Of a stretch of DNA of 64,000 nucleotides, positions 34,177 to 45,161 are shown in pieces. The notes under the pieces were generated by a model. It made no database searches. It was not told the origin of the DNA and saw only the letters and a program-made list of their open reading frames with translations. The translations under genes were made by a program, and so were the position numbers. Source of the stretch: Stemphylium vesicarium (lineage: Eukaryota > Ascomycota > Dothideomycetes > Pleosporales > Pleosporaceae); contig QXCR01000065.1 in NCBI GenBank assembly GCA_004380135.1, forward strand, positions 1-64,000, read 5' to 3'. Within the stretch, counting starts at the first letter, position 1. Every line of letters starts with the position of its first letter.

Positions 34177-36893
34177 ATGCCCGGCACAAATGTGCAGAGC
34201 TACCCCATGCTAAATTACCAGCAGTACAGAGATGATAGCAATTATCTTGTGTCATGGTTTGCAGCTACAGCTATCCAGTGCGGTTACCAAGCTCAGTCAC
34301 TGAACAAAGATGGCGTTAAAGATTGGAGGCCCAAGGGCAAAGTTCTCAAAGAAGCCAGGGCGAAAACTACTGGCACCTCGGAGCAACTGCCCAGTACAGA
34401 GTTGGTGTGGCAGACTTTGTCCCCATGGCAGAGGCGATTGCAGCCTTGGAGCTGAAGACTTATGTACCTGGCTTGATACTTAGCTTGTTTTCCCGTATTA
34501 TCCGTTCGAGATGCTACGTCGAAGAGCTTGAACAGCATGCGCAGCCGGAGAACACAGGAAATACCAAAAACAAGGATTCCACAAACGTGTTGCAGACTGC
34601 CTTTGGCCATCTTTCCCGCCTCATGGAAACAAATCAGGGTCAGGAGCAAGTAGGTGCTCCTGAAACGGCACCGGCTCCCGGCGAGCCCACTAATGCTACG
34701 GCCCCAGCCGATGAATCCACGGTCGAAGATACCGAGGACAGCGACTACGTTCCACCCGGAGCCCGCCCTGCTGTCCCATCTGTAATTTTCGACAAAGACG
34801 AGAGTGAGCACGAACACGAATTCTTTATGGCAGCCCTGGGATTACTGGTAGAATTGAAAGCTACTCGGGAAGCTATTTCCGACGCATGGGAGAAATACCC
34901 CGAACTGGACGAATCAACGGTGCCTTCGTTAGTTACTAATTGTGCTATCGAATTAGTGAGCCTGCAGGAGACAGAGTTTGAGCGTCCCACACCTCGACCC
35001 AATGAGTATCCACAGTCTAAGTACCCAACCGAGAAACTTCCAGCACTACTCTTCTGCCGGATGAGCGGTATGTTCGCAGATAAAGAGACGCCTGATTCTG
35101 TCATGTCGCCGACTACAAAAGATACTCTGTTGTCCGACTGAAGCGAGCAAAATCAAAGGCTTGAGAAACTTGCTGGTTTCACTCTTGTGGATGTGTACCA
35201 AACCTGACAATACTTCAACAACGCTACCGGAACGACCGCCGGCCTTAAAGAGTTAAACTTCAAAGACATCGGCATAATCTCTGCTGTGGATATGAGTCAG
35301 GGAAGTCGCAACATTCGAATGCGCACAGCCCAGACATTGCAACTTGGCAAGCTTGCCATGAAAGCGTCTCAACAACACTTCGGCGAGGACAAAACCTCCA
35401 GAGGCATTAGAGGATTTGTAAACTTCGGTCGCGCTCTTCTGTTGCTTATTTTTGGTCTTCAGGTCCACCTCGATATCTCAGATGTTTTGGAAAGGAAGCA
35501 AGTAGAGCTGGAAAGCAATGGGGCTCACTTCGTCCATCCCTTGGGAGATCTGGAGAATGCGGCGAAAAAGCTCATGGCGTCGGTCGGAGAAAGCGCCAAG
35601 GCGGAGGTGCCTTGGAGTATAAACCAAGCTGAAACGCGTACCCGTGGGGACGTCCAGAACATAGCCAGGTACATCCAAGACTGGGTCTCTAGGGATGTAT
35701 TCAAATGGAGGGCATTGGACAATTATCGTGGTGATTGCAAATTCCTGGCAGCCCTTCTTTTCAAAGAGAAATTTTACCTGGAGCGCAACCCTCTTCGCTG
35801 TGGCATTATTAAATACACTTCGTTGATGCTGTTGAACGAGAAAGGCCAATGGTTGGAGCGTAACAGCCAGCTAGGCATGCTTCTAGCACATATATACAAC
35901 GCCGGCCAGATGGCTTTGCCAGGCAGGCCACGCTGGCCAGACATGGATTTTGTCATCCGACGCCAAACTCCAGAATACCTCTGCCGTGGATCCCCAGATA
36001 GCATGGAAGATGCTTTCAAGAAGCTCGTTCTAGCTTGTGGGCGGACAGAGAATCTATGGAACAGTAAGAATGTCAACGGACAATACGACAATGAGGTATG
36101 GCGCGACCGGATGCGGCCTATCAAGAACCACAGCATACTTTCCAAGCGTTTCAAGTATCGCTTCTACCGTCCAGGAAATGCACGGGAGGTAGGATCATCG
36201 GTAACAGATGTGCTCAAAGACATCATTGGCAGCGACGCAGCCCACGACCTAGCATATTGGGAAAACCCTCCCGCGACTGCAGTGGATGAGCACAAAGCGG
36301 AATGCTTGCGAGAGCTTGAGTTAAGGCACGAAACCGGTTGGCCGACACGAACTAAGCTACTCTGGCTCGCGAGGTGGCTAAGAGCTGAATCCCTGGATCT
36401 GAACTTTGACTAGCTCATGTTCCATTCTGTTTGTGCCAAAATATGGAATCTTGCTGTGCCTGATCTCAGATCAGATCCCACCTTTCTGTGTCCAGCGTTG
36501 GCCTTGAACGAGCCATTCCCTCAGGGGCCTGTCACGTGGAAGGTTGTTCTCGATGGCGCCCGGAACAAGATTGCAGCTTTAGCGAAATTCTGCGGGTGGG
36601 TAGTTCCCATGGTCATGAAATCATGCCCACAAGCCTGCAGGGACCTGAAAAGATTTTACGGCGACGCTGGCCTTTCGAGCATCGTCGCAGCAAGCGTGAC
36701 CGAAGAAATCCCGCATCCAGTTAGGTATCTTTGCAATAACCGTGCCTTCATCTCGAGATGCTATGACAATTGGGGGACTGAGACTGAAGGAGGATTTAAC
36801 ATGGATGGGTGTCTTGTGCCGAAGGCGTTAAAGGCACTCTCGTTTTTCGAACCAGGAGATTTCCGTACGTGGGCTGCTGGGCTTCCGCGGTAG
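34177..36893 (+). pseudogene. DUF6604-domain pseudogene
   Basis: The N-terminus (MLNYQQYRDDSNYLVSWFAA, then CGY) matches the DUF6604 family start (Y..YK.DT..V..WL...A..CGY), which heads large fungal proteins often tied to NLR-like or self-recognition loci. The frame shifts near 34360. The segment DFVPMAEAIAA, normally the continuation of KGK..KEAR, lies in another frame from about 34370 on. That second frame then runs to 36893 apart from three stops: TGA 35139-35141, TGA 35205-35207 (in VYQT-stop-QYFNN, a likely Trp) and TAG 36411-36413 (in LNFD-stop-LMFHSV). Coding character is intact on both sides of each stop. About 900 codons are left in total. The gene cannot give one protein and the lesions look recent. 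Function is unknown even for intact relatives. Confidence 0.8.
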
Positions 36894-37664
36894 TATGATG
36901 TAGTTGAGAATAGGTGTTCTGCATCAGACCATGAGTGATCTCTGTCCCTAGCTTTGAAACAAGGGATGAGCTGGGCGATGGTAGCGGGTATTACGATAAA
37001 TGGCCTCGGTGGTGCAGCGCCACGAAATGATCTCAAGATCGAATGGAATTGGACTTGTTCTCATACCGTTTTTAGCTGGGCGTGGATATTAAAGATCTCC
37101 GGAATATCGCCCGAACAAGACCCTTGGTGAAAGGGTGCCTAGTTCTTTCCTTACTCCCACCTCTCGCACCGCGCTTTCCCTTTGTCATTAGAGCGCTTCG
37201 CCTTGCTCACCGACAGTAGGCGGTAGGCGCCACGGCCCTCTTAGTGCACATGGGTAAACATGGCACTAGTTGTACCTTTCGCCCTGCACACCTTTACGCG
37301 AGAATGCAGGCATCGGATATCCTCGCTATCATTGTTATCATCTTTGATGCTGTGCTATTGGCCACACTTTCACCACACTGGTACGCACATATTGCTCCAT
37401 TGATGGTGATATCCTGAACTATCGCTCCGGTACGACCGCTTGGGTGTGCTCTGAAGTAAGGGAATCGGTGTATTGATGTGCTGGCACTGACGTTTTGGCT
37501 TAGATACGGCGTCGCTTCATCTACCGAGAATTGCCTCTGTTACGCATACCACGATTGGCCCCCCTCGTTAGGGTTCTGTCGCGTGACGCCTCTTGCATCA
37601 TTTCGCTCTGCACCGCGATACGCCCCACACAATCATACAATTCTACGGACCATTTCCGCGCATC
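36894..37664. other. Intergenic, 0.77 kb
   Basis: No gene is seen. The interval separates the DUF6604 pseudogene from the next gene and should include that gene's promoter. Pyrimidine-rich sequence occurs at 37140-37200. Confidence 0.5.
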
Positions 37665-39407
37665 ATGCCTCGTTCGGTCGATGACGGTGTGATCGTTGAG
37701 AACATGGACCTTTACGAGTCCGATCTGCCTCCCTCACTTCACAGTCGGCTGGCATTGCTCAATTTGAGCGACGAAGCGCCTGTAACTGACGAGCCCCCCA
37801 ACGCTTTCGACCCTGAGACCGATGTGGCGTCCACATTTGCAACGAAGGATGCGGACGCTGAATCACCAGAGCCACCGTATAGACCAACGCCGTTGCGACG
37901 AGCCTCCTGGGACGCCATTGATGCTGCGAGTTTGAAAAGAACAGAGTTCGGTATGCTTGCACGCATGATCGAGATTAGGATGAGGATAGGTTTTAGAGCC
38001 CTGGCCAATCGGGAACGCAAAGAGCCACTTACGATACCCGATCCATGGCCGCTCATGCCCATAACCAGTCTGTTGTGCACATTGGCCGGCCACCCCAGGC
38101 TACTACAACAGTATTTGCAGTAGGAGCTGCAAATTATAGAAATGACTAGGTTGAGGGATGGGCATCTTCTCAAGTACCCCCAATTGCCGGAAGTCTTCGA
38201 AGAAAGGACACGAATGGTGGCTCTGAGGTGGAAACACCAGAAAATCATGAAAGACCCGCTTTGGCCGTTTGTACTGGAAAAGGCTCTGCGCCAAATGACA
38301 AAGGATCTTCTGGAAGATGTGGACCGGCAAGACAAGTCAAAGACCGAGTGTGTTTCGACATTGGCAAATGGTATCCTGGTTCACTTTTCGATCAGGAACG
38401 ACATCATGTACCCACTGCGCAAGATGGCCAGGAACATTGAGGAAATGGAGCGTGCGCATCTGCCTTGGCGACACAATCCTCCCGACATCCCATCGCCTAT
38501 TATTCCGACTGCCGCTTCATCGATTAAACATGTCGAGGAGGGCTCGCCGGTGCCACCCTCAGAGCGACGAAGCATGTTCAAATACTATGTTCCCGCCTGG
38601 CTCGCCGGTAAGTCTAAAGTTGTGACCCGTACAATGTCTTGTGATATCTTGAAGCATACCATGCATGCAGGATGCTAGTAGCGTTCGCCCTTACACATGC
38701 TAACATAAAATCACTGCCAGGACCAAAAAGAACAGCTCCAGATCAACCCAGCGATCCGTCCTCCCCGCCAAATACATCGCTTCGCAGCAGCATCTCGGCA
38801 AGATTCCAAAAGCTAATGGGACGCTTTCAAATCAATGAGGGAGTTCCAGATGAGCCATCAACACTAAAACGCTCCATCATAGCGATTAGCAACTTCTTCT
38901 CGTTTGGATCACTAAAGCCAGTCATAATCATAGGCCAGGAGCCACTTCAGCTCCAAGACACTACTTCACTACCATCTGATGAACCCGATGCCCCAACAAC
39001 ACCGAACCAGCCTATTGCAGAGTTAGAAACGGTAGCCGTACCAGAGCCTGTGGCATCGAAGAGTTATGGTGAAAGGTCCTGGAGACTACTGCGTGGGCCG
39101 TCTGTGGAACGGGTTGACAGCGTCTTGGATTACGAGCAGCGTTCTACACATGGCAGTACCGTTCATATTTTACCGCCCAGAAGTAAAGGTGAGTTGTTGG
39201 CTACATCACCTTTTCCGCTGTACGGAACGAGCCGTTTTTAGGCGTGTATGCGTCAGGATAGAAAATGCTAATACGCTATGAAAAGTCAAAACGAGCAAGA
39301 CAGGAAGTACCGTGGCGAGTACAAACGATGGCAATGTCGACGACGACGATGCAGCCGGCAACGCGAAGGAAGGGTGTGAAGACGGAGAAGGAAACAGTGA
39401 AAGCTGA
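37665..39407 (+). CDS. Uncharacterised protein gene interrupted by one in-frame TAG
   Basis: Exons 37665-38607, 38721-39188 and 39286-39407 form one frame of 511 codons. The introns are good: 113 nt (GTAAGT, branch GCTAAC, CCAG) and 97 nt (GTGAGT, branch GCTAAT, AAAG). A single TAG at 38121-38123 (LLQQYLQ-stop-ELQIIEM) splits the product into 152 and 357 residues. The flanking reading frame is fully coding, so the stop is probably a recent nonsense change (CAG to TAG). A 39-nt intron (38111-38149 region, GTATTT...CTAG) would remove it in frame but lacks a usable branch point. The protein is charged and mostly helical in the middle (KHQKIMKDPLWPFVLEKALR) and disordered at both ends, with an acidic C-terminus (NVDDDDAAGN). 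I recognise no family. Whether it is functional depends on checking this codon in other strains. Confidence 0.65.
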
Positions 39408-39694
39408 GATAAAGGGGAAGGTGCTGTGTCCCATGCTAGTGGTAGCCTCTGCTGCGAACATACAGTTTACGCGCATTGAAGAGTATTGACATATGTGCTT
39501 AGAAGCCCGGAATGACCACTGATACTAAGAAACCGCATTGCAATACCTCGGGTACCAACTCCGTAAAGTGAAATGAAGCAAGTATATCTGCGCAGTGAAT
39601 AGCCGTACCGTGTCCACGTAGTCCCCATATAGAGAACCCCCAGACATAAACAAGCCTTATCAAGCACAAGCTATCTAAAGACCCACAGCCCAGT

Positions 39695-39880
39695 CACAAA
39701 CAAGTAATACACCCACTCCAACAAGCTTTTCCTTGTGCTTCCCCTCAAGCTTGGTATAGCGGATGTAGCAGCGAAGCTGCCCGGAGCTCGCAGACAAACA
39801 AGCAATGCATCCACCTCAACAAGTTTTCCTCGTGCTTTGAACCAATCTTGTTTTCCCTATGCAGCAACGAAGCAGCCTGG
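39695..39880. repeat. Imperfect direct tandem duplication, period about 98 bp
   Basis: Copy 1 (39695-39784) and copy 2 (39793-39880) align throughout: both start with ACAAACAAG and run through CAACAAG, TTTTCCT and GTGCTT to a GCAGC.AAGC.GCC.GG end. Differences are scattered substitutions and small indels. No coding function is apparent. Confidence 0.7.
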
Positions 39881-40854
39881 CAAGGTCGTACCATGGTTCG
39901 CGTTTCCCAACGAGCGGAAACGCTAATCCTGGCTGCATCTGCATTTGTGCAGCTGGGCAGCGCGGACCCGCGGTCGTTGCGAGCTGAACATTCGAAAAAA
40001 GAAAGGCAAGTGGGAAAAGAAGGAGAAGTGAGAAAGGAAGAAAGAAGGGTAGGAATTGGCGAGGAAGGTAAAGGTGAAGGATAGAAGGGGGTTAACGAAC
40101 CTGCATCGCGAACAATAATGCATCCTACACCAATTCAAGAAAAAACGACCTTGGGAGACATGTTCACGATACAAGCACGTGCCCCCCTCTCATTGGCCCA
40201 CCCATCATCTCCGCTACCCTTCCCCATTTCCATCCCGCCTCGCCTCACCCGCCCGTCTTCATCTCCATCTCCACCGCCACCGCCACCGTCACCCACCTTT
40301 CATCCCACGTGCCTCCAGCTCTTGATACCATTGATAACCCTCCTCGGCCCTCGCCGCGCTCATCTCCCTGCTTCGCGCGCGCACGCACCAATCAGCATCG
40401 CACCTTCCCAAAGCAGGCAAACTCTCGGGCCGCTACAGCAGGGGGTCCCGCAACTCCGATCGCGCAATGCACGCGTCGCGACCAATTAGACGCCGCTGAT
40501 AGCTGCACGCGGAGGAAGCAGACGGATGGTTTTCCTTGCCAAGGGGAGTAAGGGACGGAGAGAAAAGTGGCGAGGGATTGGGTGCGATTCAGAGGCGGGG
40601 GCTTGATAGGTGCTGGGTTGCTTGATGGGGAAGGTATTTGTAGGGCCAATTGGGTAGTTGGGTGGCTTGGAGAGGGTTAGAGGGGCTCGGCTTGCGGCGA
40701 TGATGCTAGGAACAGGGCAAGTGTGCGGATTGCATGGTCGTCATTGAATGGGGTTGATGGAAGGAAAGGGAGCTAGGAGGTAAGACCGGGTCCTTGGGAT
40801 GTCTGTACTATTTTCTCTTGGAAATTCTAGTGGGCTAAGAGTAAATGTAGATGG

Positions 40855-40861
40855 ATATATA
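40855..40861 (+). promoter_or_regulatory. TATA-like element of the nuclease gene
   Basis: ATATATA lies 94 bp upstream of the ATG at 40955, a reasonable distance for a fungal core promoter. It is predicted from sequence only. Confidence 0.35.
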
Positions 40862-40954
40862 GAACGGCCTTCCCGCTGGTCCTGTAACTTGAGAGATTTG
40901 AAGTAGGAAAGCCTTGTTTGTCCTTACCTCAATCGTTATACCTTTTCCGCCATC

Positions 40955-43210
40955 ATGGCGCCTCTAACCCGTCTCCTCGCCATCTCAGCATCCGTCGCTA
41001 CATCTACAGCCCTCACCATTGCCGAAATCAACGGTGCGAAATTCCTCTCGCCATACCGCGATCAAACCGTCTCAAACGTCTCTGGTATCGTTACTGCAAA
41101 AGGTCCCGATGGACTCTGGCTGCGCTCTCCAACACCCGACAAGGACGAGCGCACATCCGAGTCCCTGTACGTCTTCGGCAGCACGTTCGGCGCGAACCTA
41201 ACCGTCGGCGACACCATTGTCGTTGGCGGAAAAGTTACCGAGTACCGGTCGAGCCGGGACTACATTCCGCTCACAGAACTGTCCGCACCCGTGCTAGAGA
41301 AGAAGCTGAGCTCAGGAGCCAATGTCCAGCCTTTGGTCATTGGAGTCGACACGCGGAACCCGCCGAACAAGCAGTACAGTAGCTTGGACGGCGGCGACGT
41401 TTTCGCCGTGCCCAACAACGTGAGCCAGATCAGCGTTGCGAACCCTGAACTTCAGCCCAAGAAGTTTGGCCTCGACTTTTGGGAGAGCCTGACGGGAGAG
41501 CTGGTTACGGTCAAGAAGCCGACTGCGCTTACCAAGCCAAACCAGTATGGCGATACGTGGGTTGCGGGCGATTGGAAGGTTACGGGTCGCAACAAGCGCG
41601 GTGGGTTGACCATTACAGATGGAGATGCGAATCCAGAGGCTATTGTCATCGGTTCGCCTCTTGATGGAACCAGCAACCCTACGGATACCAAGATGGGCGA
41701 CTCGGTCGAGGAGATTACGGGTGTCGTCACCTACGCTTTCGGCTTCTATCGCATTCTGCCCACGACCGCCATCACGGTTACCCGGTCTCAGACGCCTGCT
41801 CTTCCTCCTGCGTCTACGCTCGTGTCGAGTGGATCTTGTGATGGCATCACTTTTGGTGCTTACAATGTTGAGAACCTCGCGCCTAGCTCTGACCACCACC
41901 CCGATCTCGCCAACCACATTGTCAACTATATGAACAGCCCGGACATTATCTTCGTACAGGAGGTTCAGGATGATAATGGTCCTACCAATGATGAAGGTGA
42001 GTTTCCAGAAAGTTTACACGGCGTTCTCGTTGCAGTGGTTCGCATGCTGTGCTAGGTATCGGACCTCGCACGAGCTGTCTTGCCCTTCACCGGTGTTGCA
42101 CAGCTCAGGCTACATGCCGCTACCCTATTGGTACTTCCTTCATTGTCATACTGACCCCGTATAGTTGTGTCCGCGAACCTCACCTTGACCACACTCAGCG
42201 CTGCCATTGCTACCGCCGGCGGTCCCAACTACGCCTTCACTGAGATTGTACCAGTCGATGACCAGGATGGCGGCCAGCCAGGTGGTAACATCCGCAATGC
42301 GTACCTGTACAAGCCCAATCTCCTCCGCCTTTACAAGCCGAACCCAGGTGGCTCTCTCGATGCGACGGAGGTGGTTGCTGGTCCGGCGCTCACGTACAAC
42401 CCGGGACGTATTGAGCCTGGAAACGAAGCATGGACGGCTAGCCGAAAGCCGTTGGCTGCGCAGTGGGAGGTCATTGGAAAGGCGGGCGCAAACAAGGCCA
42501 ATGTGTTCTTCACTGTCAACGTGCACTTTGGATCCAAGGGAGGAAGCAGCAGCCTGCATGGCGATGCGCGACCACCGGTAAATGGTGGTGTTGGTACGTT
42601 CGTCAATATGAAAACAGTACGTGCGACAGCCGCTAATGTTGACATTTAGATGATCGCCTTGAGCAAGCCCGTCTTACCGCAAACTTCGTAAAGGTACGTT
42701 TTGAGATGATTTGCGGCTATATGCGAAAAAGCGGCACGGAGGGGGGTGTGGCTGCAGCTTGCTTCTCGTACCCTTCGTGCCTCGGTGGTACCAAGAACGC
42801 CACGCTCGCACGAAAGGAATGCCCTTTTTGCCCCTGAGGAGAAGGCTTCTAGACGAAGGTACAAGGGCGAGGCTAACAAAATGAACCAGGACATCCTTTC
42901 GCAGGACAAAAACGCACGCATCGTGACTGCAGGCGACTTCAACGAATTCGCTTTTGTGCAGCCACTAGAGGAATACACCAAGATCTCAGGACTCAAGGAT
43001 CTTGACGAAGTCGTCAAGCTGGACAAGCTCGAACGATACACGTACCTCTTCGACATGAACGCTCAGGAGCTCGACCATATGTTTGTGTCGCCATCGTTGG
43101 CGAAGAGCAGGTCTAAATTCGAGCACATCCACGTCAATACGTGGCCAGAGTACGATGCGCAGGTCAGCGATCACGACCCTTCGGTAGCGAGGCTGGACGT
43201 TTGCGCTTAG
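40955..43210 (+). CDS. Secreted endonuclease/exonuclease/phosphatase (EEP) family nuclease
   Basis: Exons 40955-41996, 42165-42593, 42650-42693 and 42890-43210 give 611 residues. Introns of 168, 56 and 196 nt all have in-phase joins. A signal peptide covers about residues 1-20 (MAPLTRLLAISASVATSTAL). Residues 25-290 form a beta-rich region like the OB-fold domain found before the nuclease in ExeM/NucH-type extracellular DNases. The EEP catalytic motifs follow in order: FGAYNVENL (Asn), FVQEVQD (Glu), NVHFGSKGG (His), TAGDFNEF (Asp, Asn), LDHMFVS and VSDHDP (Asp, His). All key residues are present, so an active metal-dependent phosphodiesterase is expected, probably an extracellular DNase/RNase or phosphatase for nutrient scavenging. 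The open frame before 42890 is intron, because branch GCTAAC and ACCAG lie directly upstream of the conserved part. Confidence 0.93.
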
Positions 43211-45161
43211 ACGGTGCAGCACATAATTAAGTAGACGCGCATAACCGATATCCGCATCGACAATGCAGCCAAAATAAACACCAAGTGACCATGAAGTCCC
43301 TGAGTCTAGACACATGCAGTGAAGAGAAAAGGAAATGAGTGTGCGCATTTGAGCCTTACCTTGCGTTCTACTTTGATACATTACTCCGGTTGTTGAGACA
43401 TCAACGTTCTGCATCAATATCATGGGTTATTGCGGCGCGGTCGGTTCTAGAGACCCTGATAATCACCCTTCCTGGCACCCCGCGAGGAAGCGAGCGCACG
43501 TTCCAGTTGCTGACGGCTTGCGACATGCGACAGGCAACAGAGCTGGGGCACCCTGCCATTGGCGGACGCATTTGACATGCAATCAAGCGCGCCGCAGCAG
43601 CGCATCTAGATGACCGCGCAGCATGTAATAAACAGATACGGAACGTTGGGATCGTGGAAGCAGGCGAGGGGCAAAAGCCAACGTTTGCTGATCTGCTTAG
43701 AAACCGTCTGACGGCCACGCGACCGGCACATGGCCGTTCGGCTTGACTTTCTGGTTGGCATTCCTAGGCACTACGTCGTGTGTGCTATCGTGATGCTGGG
43801 ATTCGTGGGGTAGAGTCCGCCGCAGAGGAACGATTACGAATCGCGGCTCTGACTTCCGAAACCGCAGACGGACCACGTGTGAACGGGTCAGCCCTTGATG
43901 CAATGCCGTGTCCAAAGAGCGCTTGCGCGAGTACCGTGGCCCAGGTTTAGACACTCTCGCGCGCAACTGCTGCAGACCAATATCTCGACGATCCATGATG
44001 CTTGTGCTCAGCCATGCAAGGACGAGTAGCTTCCATTGTCCCGTTGGCGCTGTGGGCGTCCGATGCCCCCGTCGAATTGCAGAGGGCCAGAGCTCCATTT
44101 ACCCGACGCACCTATCTGACCTCTTGTCAGCTCTACCCCGGTAGCGGCCAGCGGGAGTTGACCTCAACGACAGCCAGTAGAGCGACCAACGCCTGGGGAG
44201 CGGGGGCGTCCTAGTCCAGTCCGGCCCACTAGTTAGCGTTGCCAAGCTTCTCCGCGACCCCAGATCGCGGGGCAGCGCCCGTCTGGTATGCGCTCCGCTT
44301 AGGATGCAACACCAAGCCATAAATATCGTGCAATCTGGCACCGTGTGGCACGCTGCAATTCATGTTGCGAGACGGATGCTTTGCCAAAGCTTCGCCCTGT
44401 CGGCTGAAAGACTACGTCCAGCCCCGGCGTCCTCATTCACGCTTCTGTGCTGAAGGGCGTTGTGCCAAGGTCTTGGGTGGCGCTTTTGCGGGCTGTCGAA
44501 TGGACCCGTCGACAGCGCCCAGAACTACCATCTAACGCGAGGCCTGGTCGTTCTCGAACGCAGCAAATACCCAATCCATGTTCTTGGCCCGGGACGACGA
44601 GGGGGCTCTGCCTAAAAGACCGACATGGTGGGATAATTGCTTTGGAAAGGGCCGCATGGCTATCGGTCCGGGGTCCTAGCAGAGGGGATTGGAGCTGGGA
44701 GGCTGAAACTTAATCTAAGGGCGTGCCCTTTGTTTGGGTTCGCTGAGTAGGCGTGCAACGTGTTGGTTCGAATGAGTGTGAGGTCCGGGCGGCGCGTCGG
44801 TTGGCAGGAGTGCGATAGATTTGACAAACATAGAGACGACGTGGTACCGCAGCCGCTAGCGCCAAGTAGACGTGCGTCGCGATTATCGCATCATTCCCTC
44901 TTTGGCACCATCGCCCACCGCCACGCTCGGACGCAGCAATTGACGGGCTAGCAAGATCCACCCTCTTGTCCCATCCAACCGCCCCATGGGGTCCCGGGGG
45001 CACTAGACAAGCCAGTCATGCCAACCCCAGCAAAGACCTATCTCGTTTCGACGGGACACACACGCCGTGTGCGAGCCTGAGTACATATAGGCCCTTGGCT
45101 GCCTCCCCAGAGTGTGTTCCCTCAGACTCTCGTACTCCAGTCCATCCCAGGCACAAGCATC
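43211..45161. other. Intergenic, 1.95 kb
   Basis: No gene is supported on either strand. Overlapping open frames up to 133 codons have no domain and look like by-products of high GC. The right end is the MFS promoter, with TACATATAGG near 45080-45092. Confidence 0.5.

Larger units (their letters stand above)
39408..40954. other. Intergenic with tandem duplication and purine/pyrimidine tracts
   Basis: No gene is supported. Features seen: an imperfect duplication at 39695-39880, a purine-rich tract at 39994-40091 and a pyrimidine-rich tract at about 40182-40322. The last hundred bases form the promoter of the nuclease gene, with a TATA-like element at 40855-40861. Confidence 0.6.

Noticed and set aside
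38111..38149. 39-nt intron that would remove the TAG at 38121
   Set aside because: Shorter than any accepted intron here, donor GTATTT is weak and no branch point lies at a workable distance from the acceptor.
40118..40489. 123-codon Pro/Ser-rich frame
   Set aside because: Explained by the pyrimidine-rich tract; CCN and TCN codons arise from base composition.
42746..42889. Open frame directly upstream of the last nuclease exon
   Set aside because: A GCTAAC branch point and ACCAG acceptor at 42889 join exon NFVK to DILSQDKNARI in phase, matching the EEP family; the frame is intron.
44755..44780. GGTTCGAAT resembling a tRNA B box (also GAGTTCGATTCTCC on the minus strand near 48225)
   Set aside because: No matching A box or cloverleaf stems could be found at the right spacing.
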